A stretch of 64,000 nt of DNA from Armatimonadaceae bacterium (GTDB lineage Bacteria > Armatimonadota > Armatimonadia > Armatimonadales > Armatimonadaceae): NCBI GenBank assembly GCA_030447685.1, contig JAUJOK010000011.1, forward strand, positions 1 through 64,000, read 5' to 3'. Position numbers and translations under genes: made by a program. A model generated the notes under the pieces. That model had not been told where the DNA came from. It did not search any database and worked only from the letters and a program-made list of their open reading frames with translations. Shown one piece after another: positions 1 to 8,452 of the stretch (position 1 is the first letter of the stretch; each line of letters opens with the position of its first letter).

Positions 1-413
1 GCCGACGTCAACGCCCTTCGCCAGAAGCGCGCGCAGTTCGTTGAGCAGGCGTTCGCCGGCTTCGGAGAAGTTCGGCGTGTCGGCCGACGCGCCCGCCGCG
101 GCTTGTTGACGGGCGTGTTCCGCGGCGTCGGCCAAGGCATGAGTCTTCAGCAGCCGCGGTTCAGGTGCTCCGGGAACCGCGTGACGCCGCGCACCAGCGC
201 CCGCGCGCCCGCGACGGTATCGTGTACGAGCCCGAAAACCCCGACCGAGATCCCCATCAAGAACGAGTTGATCCGCTGCGCCGCCTGTCGCCACGACTGC
301 GGGTCGGGGTCGCTCGGCGGCGATGGGCGGAGCGACGTGCGAAGCGCGTAGGCATCGACTTGGATGCCGGCCGGTTCCCGTTCCGGCTCGCCCGGAGGGG
401 CCTGCCCGCTCAC
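1..413 (-). CDS. Hypothetical protein, partial, probably frameshifted
   Basis: I do not recognise this protein. A GTG start overlaps the stop of the upstream dehydratase gene as GTGA, which suggests translational coupling. The first frame encodes 88 residues, including the stretch RINSFLMGISVGVFGLVHD, and stops at 147. A different frame then stays open to the window edge and encodes an alanine-rich, helix-forming stretch (LADAAEHARQQAAAGASAD, then LLNELRALLAKGVDVG). A one-base shift near position 175-185 would join the two frames into one longer protein running off the window. The alternative is an 88-residue protein at 147-413 and an unrelated gene beyond it. No domain or signal is recognisable. 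Confidence 0.35.
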
Positions 414-1564
414 GCTGCCGCCTCGCCGAGCGGGGTTGCGACCCCTGCCGACATGACCCTGACCACGCCCGCGGCGCCCTCCTGAACCTGCTCGGAAAAG
501 AAGACCATCTCCTGCACCCCGAAGTTCGGAATGGAAACATCCACATGGACGTTCGCGGAGTGGGTCATCGGGGCGATGTCGCCGGGGCCGTGCCACGCCG
601 TCTGTATCTGGTACGGCTCGGCAAGGGCCGCGATCTTCTTCGCCTCGGTGATGCCGCCGATATGCCCGAGGTCGCAGCGGATATAGTCGATAAGCTGCTC
701 GGTGAACAGCGGCAGGCACTCGTACTTCGTGTGAAAAAGCTCGCCCATCGCAATCGGCGTCGTGGAATGGCTGCGGACCAGCCGGAACGACTCCTTGTGC
801 TCAGGCCGCAGCGGGTCTTCCAGAAAAAACAGATGGTACGGCTCCAGCTCTTTGGCAAGACGCGCGGCCTGGATGGGGTTCAGACGCTCATGAACGTCAT
901 GAAGCAGTTCCACCTCCTCGCCCAGGGTCGAGCGCAGATGGTCGAATAGTTTCGGGACGACTTTGAGGTAGTTGGTCGGCTCCCAGTTCGTCTCCTCATG
1001 CGGCAGCGCCTCGCCGGGCGCGGTCGCCGTGCCGCCGCCGGACCCCCAGGTCGCCGAGGCCGCCTCCCTGGCCCCGCCGACCCCATACGTGCCGATAGCC
1101 TTTGGGACGCTGACCTGGGCGCGCACGACCTTGAACCCGCGCTCCAGCTTCTCCCGTACCGAGTCTTCCACGGCTTTGTTGTCTTTGCCGCCCGCGTGCG
1201 TGTAGCAGAGCGCGCCTTCGCGCGTCTTGCCGCCCAGCAGCGAGTACAGCGGCAGGTTCGCCCGCTTCCCCTTGATGTCCCACAGCGCCATATCGATACC
1301 GGCCAGCGCGGTCATCAGCACCGGCCCGCCGCGCCAGTAGGTGCCCCGGAAAAGATATTGCCAGGTATCCTCGACCCGGTCGGGGTCGCGCCCGATCAGC
1401 AGCGGCGCGATATGCTTTTCCAATGCCTCCGCCACCGCCAGTTCGCGACCGTTCAGTGTCGCGTCACCCACCCCGTACAGCCCCGGTTCGTCGGTCATGA
1501 CTTTGACCACCACATAATTTCGCCCTGGACAGGTCACTATTACTCTGACTTCGGTTATCTTCAT
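410..1564 (-). CDS. Mannonate dehydratase-like enolase-superfamily enzyme
   Basis: This enolase-superfamily protein of 384 residues resembles the ManD/RspA group, which dehydrates D-mannonate or related sugar acids in sugar-acid catabolism. The N-terminal capping domain begins MKITEVRVIVTCPGRNY. The barrel carries the expected metal ligands and acid-base residues: Asp223 and His225 (HDVHE), Glu249 (FLEDP), Glu275 (MGELF) and His325 (WHGPGD). I chose the ATG at 1564 because an in-frame upstream Met would add 36 residues of unrelated sequence and because a GGGGGA ribosome site lies about 8 bases before it. The usual ManD ending, with an HPGDxPGLGVD-type motif, is missing: the protein leaves the family pattern after NFGVQEMVFFSEQVQE, so about 40 residues are lost or replaced. 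ManD-group substrates vary, so the exact sugar acid is uncertain. Confidence 0.82.
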   Translation of the reverse strand: MKITEVRVIVTCPGRNYVVVKVMTDEPGLYGVGDATLNGRELAVAEALEKHIAPLLIGRDPDRVEDTWQYLFRGTYWRGGPVLMTALAGIDMALWDIKGKRANLPLYSLLGGKTREGALCYTHAGGKDNKAVEDSVREKLERGFKVVRAQVSVPKAIGTYGVGGAREAASATWGSGGGTATAPGEALPHEETNWEPTNYLKVVPKLFDHLRSTLGEEVELLHDVHERLNPIQAARLAKELEPYHLFFLEDPLRPEHKESFRLVRSHSTTPIAMGELFHTKYECLPLFTEQLIDYIRCDLGHIGGITEAKKIAALAEPYQIQTAWHGPGDIAPMTHSANVHVDVSIPNFGVQEMVFFSEQVQEGAAGVVRVMSAGVATPLGEAAA

Positions 1565-1714
1565 TGAACATTCCCCCTGCGCCCCAGTTTCGCCATGCAC
1601 TGGTTCGATGCCTGCGTAAGAGGAAGAAGCCAGGCCCGAAAACAGGGCATTGCTTACTTTATATTGAACCAAACGATAATTCTAAAAATACCGAACTGGC
1701 ATACGAGGAAACGA

Positions 1715-2152
1715 ATGGATAAAGACGAGCAGAGAGAATTCGACGCCTATATTCGGGGAGAAAACTGGGGTGCAGTGCCTGATTCTTTCACTGACGTGGA
1801 AGGCGCAGGATTGCAGATCAAATTAACGGAAGACGCTGATATTCCCGTCCTCAAGCTGCGGGGTAAAGTTGACCTGCACACAACCCACTTACTCAATAGG
1901 ACGTTTCGTACCTTGGCGCGGTCAGGTCGTTACCAGGTGATTGTGGACTGTCAAGACCTCGAACAACTGGATGTCGCAGGGCTGGGTGTTATGGTTGAAG
2001 CGGTTCGGCACTTACGGATACGCCATGGGGGAATTTACCTCGCGCAGCCAAATCAATTTGTACGCAATTCCTTGCGGATGACCAGGCTGAACAAAGTTCT
2101 CCCAATTGCGGATACCATAGAAGCTGCAAAGATTATGGCGAGAACAGCCTGA
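1715..2152 (+). CDS. STAS-domain protein (anti-anti-sigma-like)
   Basis: A 145-residue protein whose residues from about 35 to the end form a STAS domain, as in SpoIIAA and RsbV. It has the beta strand IPVLKLRGKVDLHTTHLL, then VIVDCQDLEQLDVAGLGVMV and a C-terminal helix. STAS antagonists bind anti-sigma kinases and are switched by phosphorylation of a Ser or Thr in a D-S-S/T-G motif. Here the motif reads D-V-A-G, so the phosphorylatable residue is absent. It may be locked in one state or belong to another STAS class, such as a stressosome-like part. The start ATG at 1715 follows GAGGAAACGA; an in-frame ATG 40 codons upstream has no support. The gene is divergent from the mannonate dehydratase gene. 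Confidence 0.75.
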   Translation: MDKDEQREFDAYIRGENWGAVPDSFTDVEGAGLQIKLTEDADIPVLKLRGKVDLHTTHLLNRTFRTLARSGRYQVIVDCQDLEQLDVAGLGVMVEAVRHLRIRHGGIYLAQPNQFVRNSLRMTRLNKVLPIADTIEAAKIMARTA

Positions 2153-2241
2153 CCACATAGTTCCTGCCGGGACAGGTAACGATGAGGAAATACCGCTGCC
2201 GCTGTCTGATGAAAGCGCAATATAAAGAGATGGAAACTACG

Positions 2242-2964
2242 ATGACACGAGTGATCGCGCACCGGGGCGCTTCCGCCTACGCGCCGGAAAACACCCTTGC
2301 CGCTTTTATACTTGCCGTAGAACAGGAAGCCAATATGGTGGAACTGGACGTTCAGCGCACGGCGGATGGCGCGCTGGTCGTCTTCCACGATGCCACCACA
2401 CAGCGATGGAACGGGCAGCCGCGTCCCGTCGCCGAGTGCTCGCTGACTGATTTGCGCACACTCGATATCGGCGGGGAGCGTATCGCGCTGCTGGCCGAGG
2501 TGTGCGCGCTGGCGCGGGAGCGCGGCATCGGCATGAACGTCGAAATCAAAGCGGCGGGAATCGGCGCAGAGGTCGCGCGCCTGCTCCATGAGGAGAAAGT
2601 GACGGATCGCACCCTCATCTCCTCGTTCCTGCCCGACGCGCTGGGCGAGATCGCGCGGGCGGATTCACGCCTGCCGCGCGGCGTTTTGATGGGCGCGCGT
2701 GCCTGCCCGGCGGACGCGCCGGAAGACTGGCCGATCCCGGCGCTGCGAGAAGCGGGCGCGGCGGCCTGGCATCCGCCGCACCAGATGCCACTGCTCGCGC
2801 AGCTTCTTCCCCGTGTCCGCGCGGCAGGCTTTCAGGTCAACGTCTGGACAGTCAACGACCCGGCTTTGATGCGGGAACTGGCGCTGCTGGGCGCGGACGG
2901 CATCATCACCGACAAACCCGATGTGCTGCGCGGCGTTCTGGACGAAATAACGCGAGAAGAGTAG
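2242..2964 (+). CDS. Glycerophosphodiester phosphodiesterase
   Basis: This is a soluble GDPD of the GlpQ/UgpQ type, 240 residues, hydrolysing glycerophosphodiesters to glycerol-3-phosphate and an alcohol. The signature is present in order: [13 protein letters not shown] near the N-terminus (catalytic His), [11 protein letters not shown] and VVFHDAT (metal ligands and second His), VEIKAA in the middle, and VNVWTVND followed by [11 protein letters not shown] at the end. Length and order match cytoplasmic family members and there is no signal peptide. I placed the start at the ATG immediately before [10 protein letters not shown]; an ATG four codons upstream is equally readable. The broken DUF1080 gene converges on its 3' end with no terminator between them. 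Confidence 0.9.
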   Translation: MTRVIAHRGASAYAPENTLAAFILAVEQEANMVELDVQRTADGALVVFHDATTQRWNGQPRPVAECSLTDLRTLDIGGERIALLAEVCALARERGIGMNVEIKAAGIGAEVARLLHEEKVTDRTLISSFLPDALGEIARADSRLPRGVLMGARACPADAPEDWPIPALREAGAAAWHPPHQMPLLAQLLPRVRAAGFQVNVWTVNDPALMRELALLGADGIITDKPDVLRGVLDEITREE

Positions 2965-3740
2965 CCGAAGGTATCGGGGCACGACCCAGATGTTGCGATA
3001 GCGCACCGGGTTGCCGTGGTCCTGCAAAAGAATCGGCCCTTCGCCGGTGGAAGGCGCTCCCATCCCGGCCCGCGTGTCGGCCTTGATCTCGAAGTTATCG
3101 TGGATTTTGACGCCGTTGTGAATCACGGTAATGCGCGGCCTCTCCGCTACTTTGCCCTTTGCATCGAAGCGGGGCGCGCGGAACCAGATGTCGTAGGTCT
3201 GCCAGGTGCCCGGCGGCAGGGTCGCATTCACACGCGGCGCGGCCTGGCTGTAAATCGCGCCGCACTCGTCCTGGCGCAATGGGCGTCCCGGCGGGTTTAT
3301 GGCCGGGCCGTGGTGGAATCCAGCACCTGCACTTCATAGCTGCCCATCAGATAAACACCGGAGTTGCCGCGCCCTGTCCCGTCTGGTCAGGCATGGACGG
3401 CACGTTGAACTCGACATGGAGGCGGCAGTCGCGGAACTTCTGCCGGGTCATAATATCGCCGCCGCCCACGACCGCCGCACCGTCCTCAATGCGCCACGAG
3501 GCCGGGCCGCCGCCGTCGCGCTTCTGCCACGCGGACAGATCCTTGCCGTCGAAAAGAACGATTGCGCCTGCCGGTCGCCGCGCGGAGAGAGACCTGCCGG
3601 GGAATATCGCGCACCGGAACTGCCGCGCCGCCGGTGCTTCCCGTTCCCTGCGCTAACGATGCCGCCGTGACTGCGCCGACGCTAAAGAAAGCCGCGACGG
3701 CAGCCGCTGCCCGGCTTGGGTTTTTCAAAAACTGCGTCAT
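2965..3740 (-). pseudogene. DUF1080 / 3-keto-disaccharide hydrolase, frameshifted
   Basis: Pieces of one secreted DUF1080 protein lie in successive frames. It starts MTQFLKNPSRAAAAVAAFFS, a signal peptide, at 3740. After a shift near 3590 comes LFDGKDLSAWQKRDGGG, SWRIEDGAAVVGGGDI, and FRDCRLHVEFNVP. After further shifts near 3370 and 3295 comes [20 protein letters not shown] and [17 protein letters not shown]. That order is the normal DUF1080 beta-sandwich (PF06439, 3-keto-disaccharide hydrolase). An in-frame stop (TAA after STTARP) near 3300 also fits a shifted reading. The last frame runs past the conserved end into the 3' part of the glycerophosphodiesterase gene. Given how common one-base shifts are in this window, the living gene may be intact. 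Confidence 0.75.
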
Positions 3741-3830
3741 TTGCCTGTCCTGCTCGATTGCCCCGCCAAAAAGGGGTTAGTTAATTTTCGTTTCGTCACC
3801 TTTGCCGGATTTCCCTGCGTTTTCGCCCCC

Positions 3831-3852
3831 CTGCCCCCATTATTGGGGGGCA
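3831..3852. repeat. Short palindrome, CCCCCATTATTGGGGG family
   Basis: A near-perfect inverted repeat (CTGCCCCC, an ATTATT centre, then GGGGGGCAG) lies at the very end of the SDR gene. The same core occurs at about 8031, 8970, 45556, 45690 and 52467, so it is a dispersed element and not a gene-specific hairpin. It could fold into a strong hairpin and act as a terminator for the SDR transcript, but no T-run follows. Confidence 0.7.
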
Positions 3853-4578
3853 GGCGGCAGCGACGCCATGGCACGATAGTGCCCCGGAGATTCCCTTCGG
3901 GGGATTTCGTCCACGGAGGCATCCGATGGGGCTTCCAGCGCGTAGCGTATCTGCCTCGGCGACACGAACGGCGCTGAGCATATCTTCGCGAGGCGGGCCA
4001 TTCTGGATAACATCCCAGAAAGGGGTATCGGTGGAGCCGGGCAGAACGGCGGTAACACGGATGCCCTCGCGCCGCACCTCTTCAGCCAGCGATTTGGTCA
4101 GGCCATATGCGCCCCACTTGGACGCGCAGTAGGCCGCCGAAAAGGGGAACGCCACTTTGGAGGCGACGGAAAGAATGTTCACCAGATGGCCGGAGCGCCG
4201 GGGCAGCATCACCTTCAGGGCTTCGCGGCAGGTAAGGTACGTGCCGGTCAGGTTCGCGCCGATCTGGGCGTTCCAGTCGGCCAGCGTGGACTCCGCCGTC
4301 GGGCCGAACGAGCCGACACCGGCAGCGCAGACGACCGCATCGAGACGATCAAACCGCTGCACTGTGGCCGTGACCACTCCGGTGACATCGGCCTCGGAGG
4401 TGACATCACAGGCGACCGCAAGATGCGTTTCCCCCGTCTCCTGCGCCAGTTCGTCCAGCGCTGCCTGACTGCGCGCGGCAAGCACCAGACGCCACCCGCC
4501 AGCGGACAACGCTAACGCCGTCGCGCGTCCGATGCCGCGACTGGCTCCGGTAATCAGGCAGACGCGATTTTCTTCCAT
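3840..4578 (-). CDS. Short-chain dehydrogenase/reductase (frameshifted 3' end)
   Basis: A classical NAD(P)-dependent SDR. The cofactor motif is TGASRGIG near residue 10, the structural motif is CAAGVG, and the catalytic Tyr and Lys are in YCASK within FSAAYCASKWGAYGL. The substrate is unknown; oxidation or reduction of a small alcohol or ketone is all the family implies. The frame is conserved to VRVAEA and then must shift near 3955 to continue IRYALEAPSDASVDEIP and stop at 3840; the unshifted frame instead runs into repeat-like sequence to 3796. It starts 9 bases after the folE stop on the same strand, so the two probably share a transcript. Some SDRs beside folE act on pterins, but the sequence does not show that here. 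Confidence 0.8.
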
Positions 4579-4587
4579 AACTTCTGC

Positions 4588-5151
4588 CTAAAACTGCATG
4601 TTGGGCGTGCGGCTGATAAGCTGCATGAACTCGTCGCGGGTGCGCCGGTCTTCGCGGAACACGCCCATCACATGGGATGCCGTCACCAGTGAATTCTGCT
4701 TTTCGACACCGCGCATCAGCATGCACATATGCTTGGCTTCCGTCACGACGGCGACGCCGCGTGGGGCGAGCGCCTCCTGCATGGCCTGCGCGACCTCGAT
4801 GGTCAGCCGCTCCTGCACCTGAAGACGGCGCGCGAACATATCTACGATACGCGCCACTTTCGATATGCCGACGATCTTGCCGTTTGGTATATAGCCGACA
4901 TGCGCCCGGCCATAGAAGGGAAGAAGATGGTGTTCGCAGAGGCTGTAGAACTCGATATCGCGAACAATCACCATATCGTCGTAGTCTTCCTCGAAGACGG
5001 CGTTGTTGAGCAGTTCCTTGAGGTCCTGTTGATAGCCTCTGGTCAGGAACTTCATCGCTTCCTGGGCGCGGTAGGGAGTACGCAGAAGCCCCTCGCGCTC
5101 CGGGTCCTCGCCGATCTCTTTCAGAATTTCCCGATAGTGTTCTTGCAGCAT
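4588..5151 (-). CDS. folE: GTP cyclohydrolase I
   Basis: FolE converts GTP to 7,8-dihydroneopterin triphosphate, the first step of tetrahydrofolate and of queuosine/7-deazaguanine synthesis. The protein is 187 residues, the usual length. Zinc ligands and catalytic residues are visible in [12 protein letters not shown] (Cys and His) and in [12 protein letters not shown] (second Cys). The substrate-binding regions [15 protein letters not shown] and QVQERLT are also present. It is followed on the same strand by an SDR, and the QueD gene lies upstream across a 160-base palindromic repeat. FolE supplies the substrate of QueD, and queE is about 40 kb away in this window, so the pathway is at least partly present. 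Confidence 0.96.
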   Translation of the reverse strand: MLQEHYREILKEIGEDPEREGLLRTPYRAQEAMKFLTRGYQQDLKELLNNAVFEEDYDDMVIVRDIEFYSLCEHHLLPFYGRAHVGYIPNGKIVGISKVARIVDMFARRLQVQERLTIEVAQAMQEALAPRGVAVVTEAKHMCMLMRGVEKQNSLVTASHVMGVFREDRRTRDEFMQLISRTPNMQF

Positions 5152-5190
5152 CCGATGGTTACTCTTTCTACTGTTTTAGGGCCTTTCGGC

Positions 5191-5353
5191 CTCTCCCCCC
5201 TGTCCCCTCTCCTAAAGGAAAGCGGGAGCTATAGACACAAGCGCGATTTGCTTCGTGCCTGCCTTTCGAATCGGGCAGAGCCATCATGCGAAGCAGAAGC
5301 TGAAATCGCAACTGGCCCCCCTTCCCTTTAGGGGAGGGGGCAGGGGGGAGAGG
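5191..5353. repeat. Palindromic repeat, CTCTCCCCCCTGTCCCCTCTCC family
   Basis: The two ends are inverted copies: the left reads CTCTCCCCCCTGTCCCCTCT and CCTAAAGGAAAG, the right CTTCCCTTTAGGGG then CAGGGGGGAGAGG. The interior of about 100 bases is not conserved between copies. Related copies are at 30918-31119 and a short one at 44284-44326. The right end overlaps the last codons of the QueD gene and appears to supply its C-terminal tail. Confidence 0.8.
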
Positions 5354-6191
5354 TCGCCCCGTAATACTCGAAATAGTTGCGGTCCGTTTCCTTGACGACG
5401 ACGCGGTACAGGCGCGCGGGGGCCGGAATCTTGTTCTCCAGATGTTCCCAGATCACGCGCGTCAGGTTTTCGCTGGTCGGATTGATGGCGGCGAAATCCG
5501 GCATGTCCTCGTTGAGATGCTTGTGGTCGAAACGGCCCATGATCTCGCGCTCCAGAACCGCATCCAGCGCGGCAAGATCGATGAGCATCCCCGTCACCGG
5601 GTCCGGCTCGCCCGCCACCGTCACCTCCACACCGTAGTTGTGGCCGTGGCCGTGCGGGTTGTTGCACTTGCCGAACAGCGCGCAGTTCTCGTCATCGGAC
5701 AGACCGGGCGCATGGAGGCGGTGCGAGGCGGCGAAATCAAGCGAGCGGGTCAGTGCAAGCATAGCCTGAGGGTTCTCCAGATACAGCGTGGCCCACAGCG
5801 TCGGCGACTCCCAGACGGTGACGGGGGTGAGCCGGGCGGCGGGTTCGCGAAAATGGGCCGCGAACTGCTCGGCGGCGAAACGGGCGATGTTTTCCAGCGT
5901 CGGCGGCGTGTCGGCGAAGTGGGGGACTTCATAGGTCAGATGCTTGTCGGCAAGCGGCCCGGTGACGGACTGCTTGAGCGCGCGGTCCACATCGACGATA
6001 TTCACGACCATGCCCGTGCGTTCGTCCACCGCGCCCGCAACGGTCACTTCGACGATGTAGTTGTGCCCGTGCCCCCAGCGCGAGGCCCACGCCCCGAACA
6101 GCCGCCGGTTTTCTTCATCGGTTTTATGCGGGAACCAGTAGGCATGCGCCGCCGAAAAGGCCGCGCGCCGCCGCAGGTACATTGTCGCCAT
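5328..6191 (-). CDS. queD: Tandem-domain 6-carboxytetrahydropterin synthase (QueD-like)
   Basis: The 287-residue protein is two fused PTPS/QueD domains. Domain 2 (about 150-280) has everything needed: zinc His in FAASHRL, His182 and His184 in HGHGHNY, catalytic Cys176 in FGKCNNPH, DHKHLN, and the pterin-binding Glu in VVVKETD. Domain 1 (1-145) keeps the zinc ligands (FSAAHAY, GHGHNY), DKHLTY and VWES, but the position of the catalytic Cys is Trp35 (FGAWASRWGHGH). Domain 1 is therefore probably structural or altered in chemistry. QueD turns dihydroneopterin triphosphate from FolE into 6-carboxytetrahydropterin for QueE. The last seven residues (SPPCPLP) come from the adjoining repeat. I chose the ATG at 6191, preceded by GAAGGGAAC. 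Confidence 0.88.
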   Translation of the reverse strand: MATMYLRRRAAFSAAHAYWFPHKTDEENRRLFGAWASRWGHGHNYIVEVTVAGAVDERTGMVVNIVDVDRALKQSVTGPLADKHLTYEVPHFADTPPTLENIARFAAEQFAAHFREPAARLTPVTVWESPTLWATLYLENPQAMLALTRSLDFAASHRLHAPGLSDDENCALFGKCNNPHGHGHNYGVEVTVAGEPDPVTGMLIDLAALDAVLEREIMGRFDHKHLNEDMPDFAAINPTSENLTRVIWEHLENKIPAPARLYRVVVKETDRNYFEYYGATSPPCPLP

Positions 6192-6245
6192 AGGTAGTTC
6201 GTTCCCTTCGGTTTCAATGTCCAAACGGCGGCGCGAGTTCCCGTC

Positions 6246-7073
6246 TTAATGCAGCCGGGCCGAAATCGGTGCGCCGCAGGGGCCGCCCCCGACGGCGTCC
6301 GCCATCTCGACCTCCCGGCCCTCGAAAGTCAGCAGCGGGCGATAGCCCCGCGCCACCTCGACACTTTCCGCCGGAACATAGTGGCCGATAAAGGCGCGCC
6401 GGAAGCGGTCCGCGCTGGTGTTCGGGTAGGAGCCGTGGATGATACTGCCATTAAAAAATAACACATCACCCGCTGCCAGATCGACCGCCTCTTCCCGCAG
6501 GCCCTCCGGCACGGGAACGTGGTGGCTGGTGAAGAACTGCGTCTTATCCGTCTCGTCCGGGCAGACCAGGTCAATATCGCCGGAGCCGGGGACGACCACC
6601 ATACCGCCGTTGTCCCGATCCGCATCGTCCACGGCCAGCCAGGCGGCCAGACAGGTGCCGGGCTTCACCCGCAGGTAAAAATTGTCCTGGTGCAAATCCT
6701 GCCCCCGCGCCCCCGGCGGCTTGAAATAGAACATGCTTTGCGCGGCAATCGGCTCATCGTCCAGCAAATCGCGCAGAATCGCATGCAGCCGCGCATCTAA
6801 GAGAACGCGCTCGGAAAGCGGGCCGACCGGCAATTCCGGGTGGCGGTGCGGGTGCATCATGCGCGGGTAGCGCGCCAGCGGGTCGTTCGGAAGGAACTGG
6901 TATCCGGTATCGGACAGCCCCGGAATCGGCCCCTCGGCTGCCTGCTCCATAAAGGCTTCGCGTATCTCGGCGACCTCCTCCGGCGAAAACAGGCCCCGCG
7001 CGACGAAATACCCGTCCCGCGCGTACTGAGCCACCTGCTCCTCGGTCAGCGTCCTTTCCACAACATTCGGCAT
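6246..7073 (-). CDS. Phytanoyl-CoA dioxygenase (PhyH) family protein
   Basis: A 275-residue Fe(II)/2-oxoglutarate-dependent oxygenase of the PhyH family. The facial triad is visible as the His and Asp of DLHQDNFYL and the distal His of IIHGSYPN, followed by the 2-oxoglutarate-binding Arg in RFRRAFIGHY. The double-stranded beta-helix strand GDVLFFNGS is also clear. Bacterial members hydroxylate small molecules of many kinds and the substrate cannot be read from sequence. The start ATG at 7073 has an excellent site (CAGGAGAAAAGCCG); the upstream in-frame Met lacks one. The gene is divergent from an AraC-type regulator 76 bases away, a common pairing for locally controlled oxygenases. Confidence 0.9.
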   Translation of the reverse strand: MPNVVERTLTEEQVAQYARDGYFVARGLFSPEEVAEIREAFMEQAAEGPIPGLSDTGYQFLPNDPLARYPRMMHPHRHPELPVGPLSERVLLDARLHAILRDLLDDEPIAAQSMFYFKPPGARGQDLHQDNFYLRVKPGTCLAAWLAVDDADRDNGGMVVVPGSGDIDLVCPDETDKTQFFTSHHVPVPEGLREEAVDLAAGDVLFFNGSIIHGSYPNTSADRFRRAFIGHYVPAESVEVARGYRPLLTFEGREVEMADAVGGGPCGAPISARLH

Positions 7074-7148
7074 CGGCTTTTCTCCTGACGTTTTCAAAGC
7101 TATGGTATATAGGATACGGTACCTCTCTCAAAAAGAGAATCGTTTCCT
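7074..7148. promoter_or_regulatory. Divergent promoter region between PhyH and AraC genes
   Basis: This 75-base GC-poor stretch separates two divergent genes and must hold both promoters. It contains TATGGTATATAGGATAC, which offers -10-like sequences, and a small dyad TCTCT-CAAAA-AGAGA at 7124-7138 just before the regulator start. The dyad is a plausible operator for the AraC-type protein, but this is inference from position only. Confidence 0.35.
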
Positions 7149-8123
7149 TTGCTAAAAACCTCTGATATTCTGCTATACGCGCGAAACGAGACGCCTCATA
7201 CCGCCGTAGCCCAAATTGCGACCGGGCACTTCAGTGAAAAGACCGGTTACGCCGCCTGGCGCACGCACGGCACCGACGATTGGCTGCTGATCGCAACGCT
7301 CGGCGAGCAGGGACGCTTCGGCCACGAAAGCGGGCAGATCGTCACGGAAACCGGCGATATGGTGCTGCTGCGGCCCGGAACGCGGCACGATTACGGGGTA
7401 GCGCGCGAAGCGTCGGCCTGGGAACTGCTCTGGGCGCATTTTCAGCCGCGCGCCCACTGGCACGAGTGGCTGAACTGGCCCGAAGCCGCGCCCGGCCTGA
7501 TGTGTCTTTCTCTTCGGGACATGGCGCTGCGGGAAAAAGCCATCGCCCGCTTTTTCGATGCCCACCACCAGGCGGCGGGCGCATTGCGTCAGCGGGAGCC
7601 TTTTGCGCTGAATGCGCTGGAGGAGGTTCTGCTCTGGTGCGATCTGCAAAACCCGCTGTCCGAGCAGCAGTCGCCGCCGCTGGATGGGCGGGTGCGCGAG
7701 GCGATGGACTATCTGTGCCGCAACCTTCAGGAAAAGATCACGCTGGACACGCTGGCAGCGGTCAGCGGGCTGTCGGTGTCGCGGCTGGCGCACCTGTTCC
7801 GCGCGCAGGTCGGCACGACGCCGCAGCAGTTTCTGGAGATGCAGCGTCTGAGCCGGGCCAAACAGCTTCTGGAACTGACGCCGCGCACCATCCAGTCCAT
7901 CGCCTCCGAGGTCGGCTTTGACAACCCGTTCTACTTCTCCCTGCGCTTCAAGCAGCACACCGGCCTCAGCCCCCGCGACTATCGCCGCCGCGCCTCCGGT
8001 CCCCTGCGCCCTCGCAGACGCGACGTTCACCCAATAATGAGGAAGACAACGCCGATTCGCTTCTCCTGCTTTAAGACTACACCAGAGGAGACTGGATTCG
8101 CCTTCGATGTAAGCGTTAGTTAG
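7149..8123 (+). CDS. AraC-family transcriptional regulator
   Basis: An N-terminal cupin-like sensor domain (about 1-150, with GDMVLLRPGTRHDYGV) precedes a C-terminal AraC DNA-binding domain (about 180-276). The two helix-turn-helix units are LDTLAAVSGLSVSRLAHLFR and IQSIASEVGFDNPFYFSLRF, ending in the diagnostic HTGLSPRDYRR. It probably senses a small ligand and controls the divergent PhyH gene. The only start near the conserved N-terminus is TTG at 7149. The last 37 residues are not AraC-like; they come from a palindromic repeat copy (CACCCAATAATGAGG) that has displaced the native stop, so the true domain ends near residue 280. Confidence 0.88.
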   Translation: MLKTSDILLYARNETPHTAVAQIATGHFSEKTGYAAWRTHGTDDWLLIATLGEQGRFGHESGQIVTETGDMVLLRPGTRHDYGVAREASAWELLWAHFQPRAHWHEWLNWPEAAPGLMCLSLRDMALREKAIARFFDAHHQAAGALRQREPFALNALEEVLLWCDLQNPLSEQQSPPLDGRVREAMDYLCRNLQEKITLDTLAAVSGLSVSRLAHLFRAQVGTTPQQFLEMQRLSRAKQLLELTPRTIQSIASEVGFDNPFYFSLRFKQHTGLSPRDYRRRASGPLRPRRRDVHPIMRKTTPIRFSCFKTTPEETGFAFDVSVS

Positions 8124-8432
8124 GCTGTTGATGGTTACGACCAATAGCTTGGTCCGAGGGAAGTCGTTGGCCCTCCAGGTAGTATATCCATAGCCTTTCT
8201 CTTTCCTGCTTATCATTCGGCACCTCATTTACGGCGGCTGCGCGAGCAAATGTCGAAATAAACATGTGTATATGCTCGGACAACGAGGTCATGTCACCGT
8301 AAATTAACAAATTATCGATGGCGACTAAGCGTTCTTGATAGTGGTCGAGAATTCCTTGTTCAGCTTGATACCTTCTCTGAGCCTTGCGGCCTCGTTGATC
8401 TGGTCAGCCAGAAACCAAATCGTCTGTAACAT
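8116..8432 (-). CDS. Small hypothetical protein, second gene of GC-poor pair (frameshifted)
   Basis: I do not recognise this protein. From ATG 8432 it reads MLQTIWFLADQ and then, after a one-base shift near 8395, continues QAEQGILDHYQERLVAIDNL and on through MFISTFARAAAVNEVPNDKQ to the stop at 8116, about 105 residues. The composition is helical and charged, with no signal or membrane segment. It starts just after the stop of the coiled-coil membrane protein upstream, so the two are probably one transcript. Both are visibly less GC-rich than the flanking genes, which suggests acquisition by transfer. The 3' end overlaps the AraC gene tail by 8 bases in convergent orientation. Confidence 0.45.
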
Positions 8433-8452
8433 TTCATACCTACCCTTGGTAG

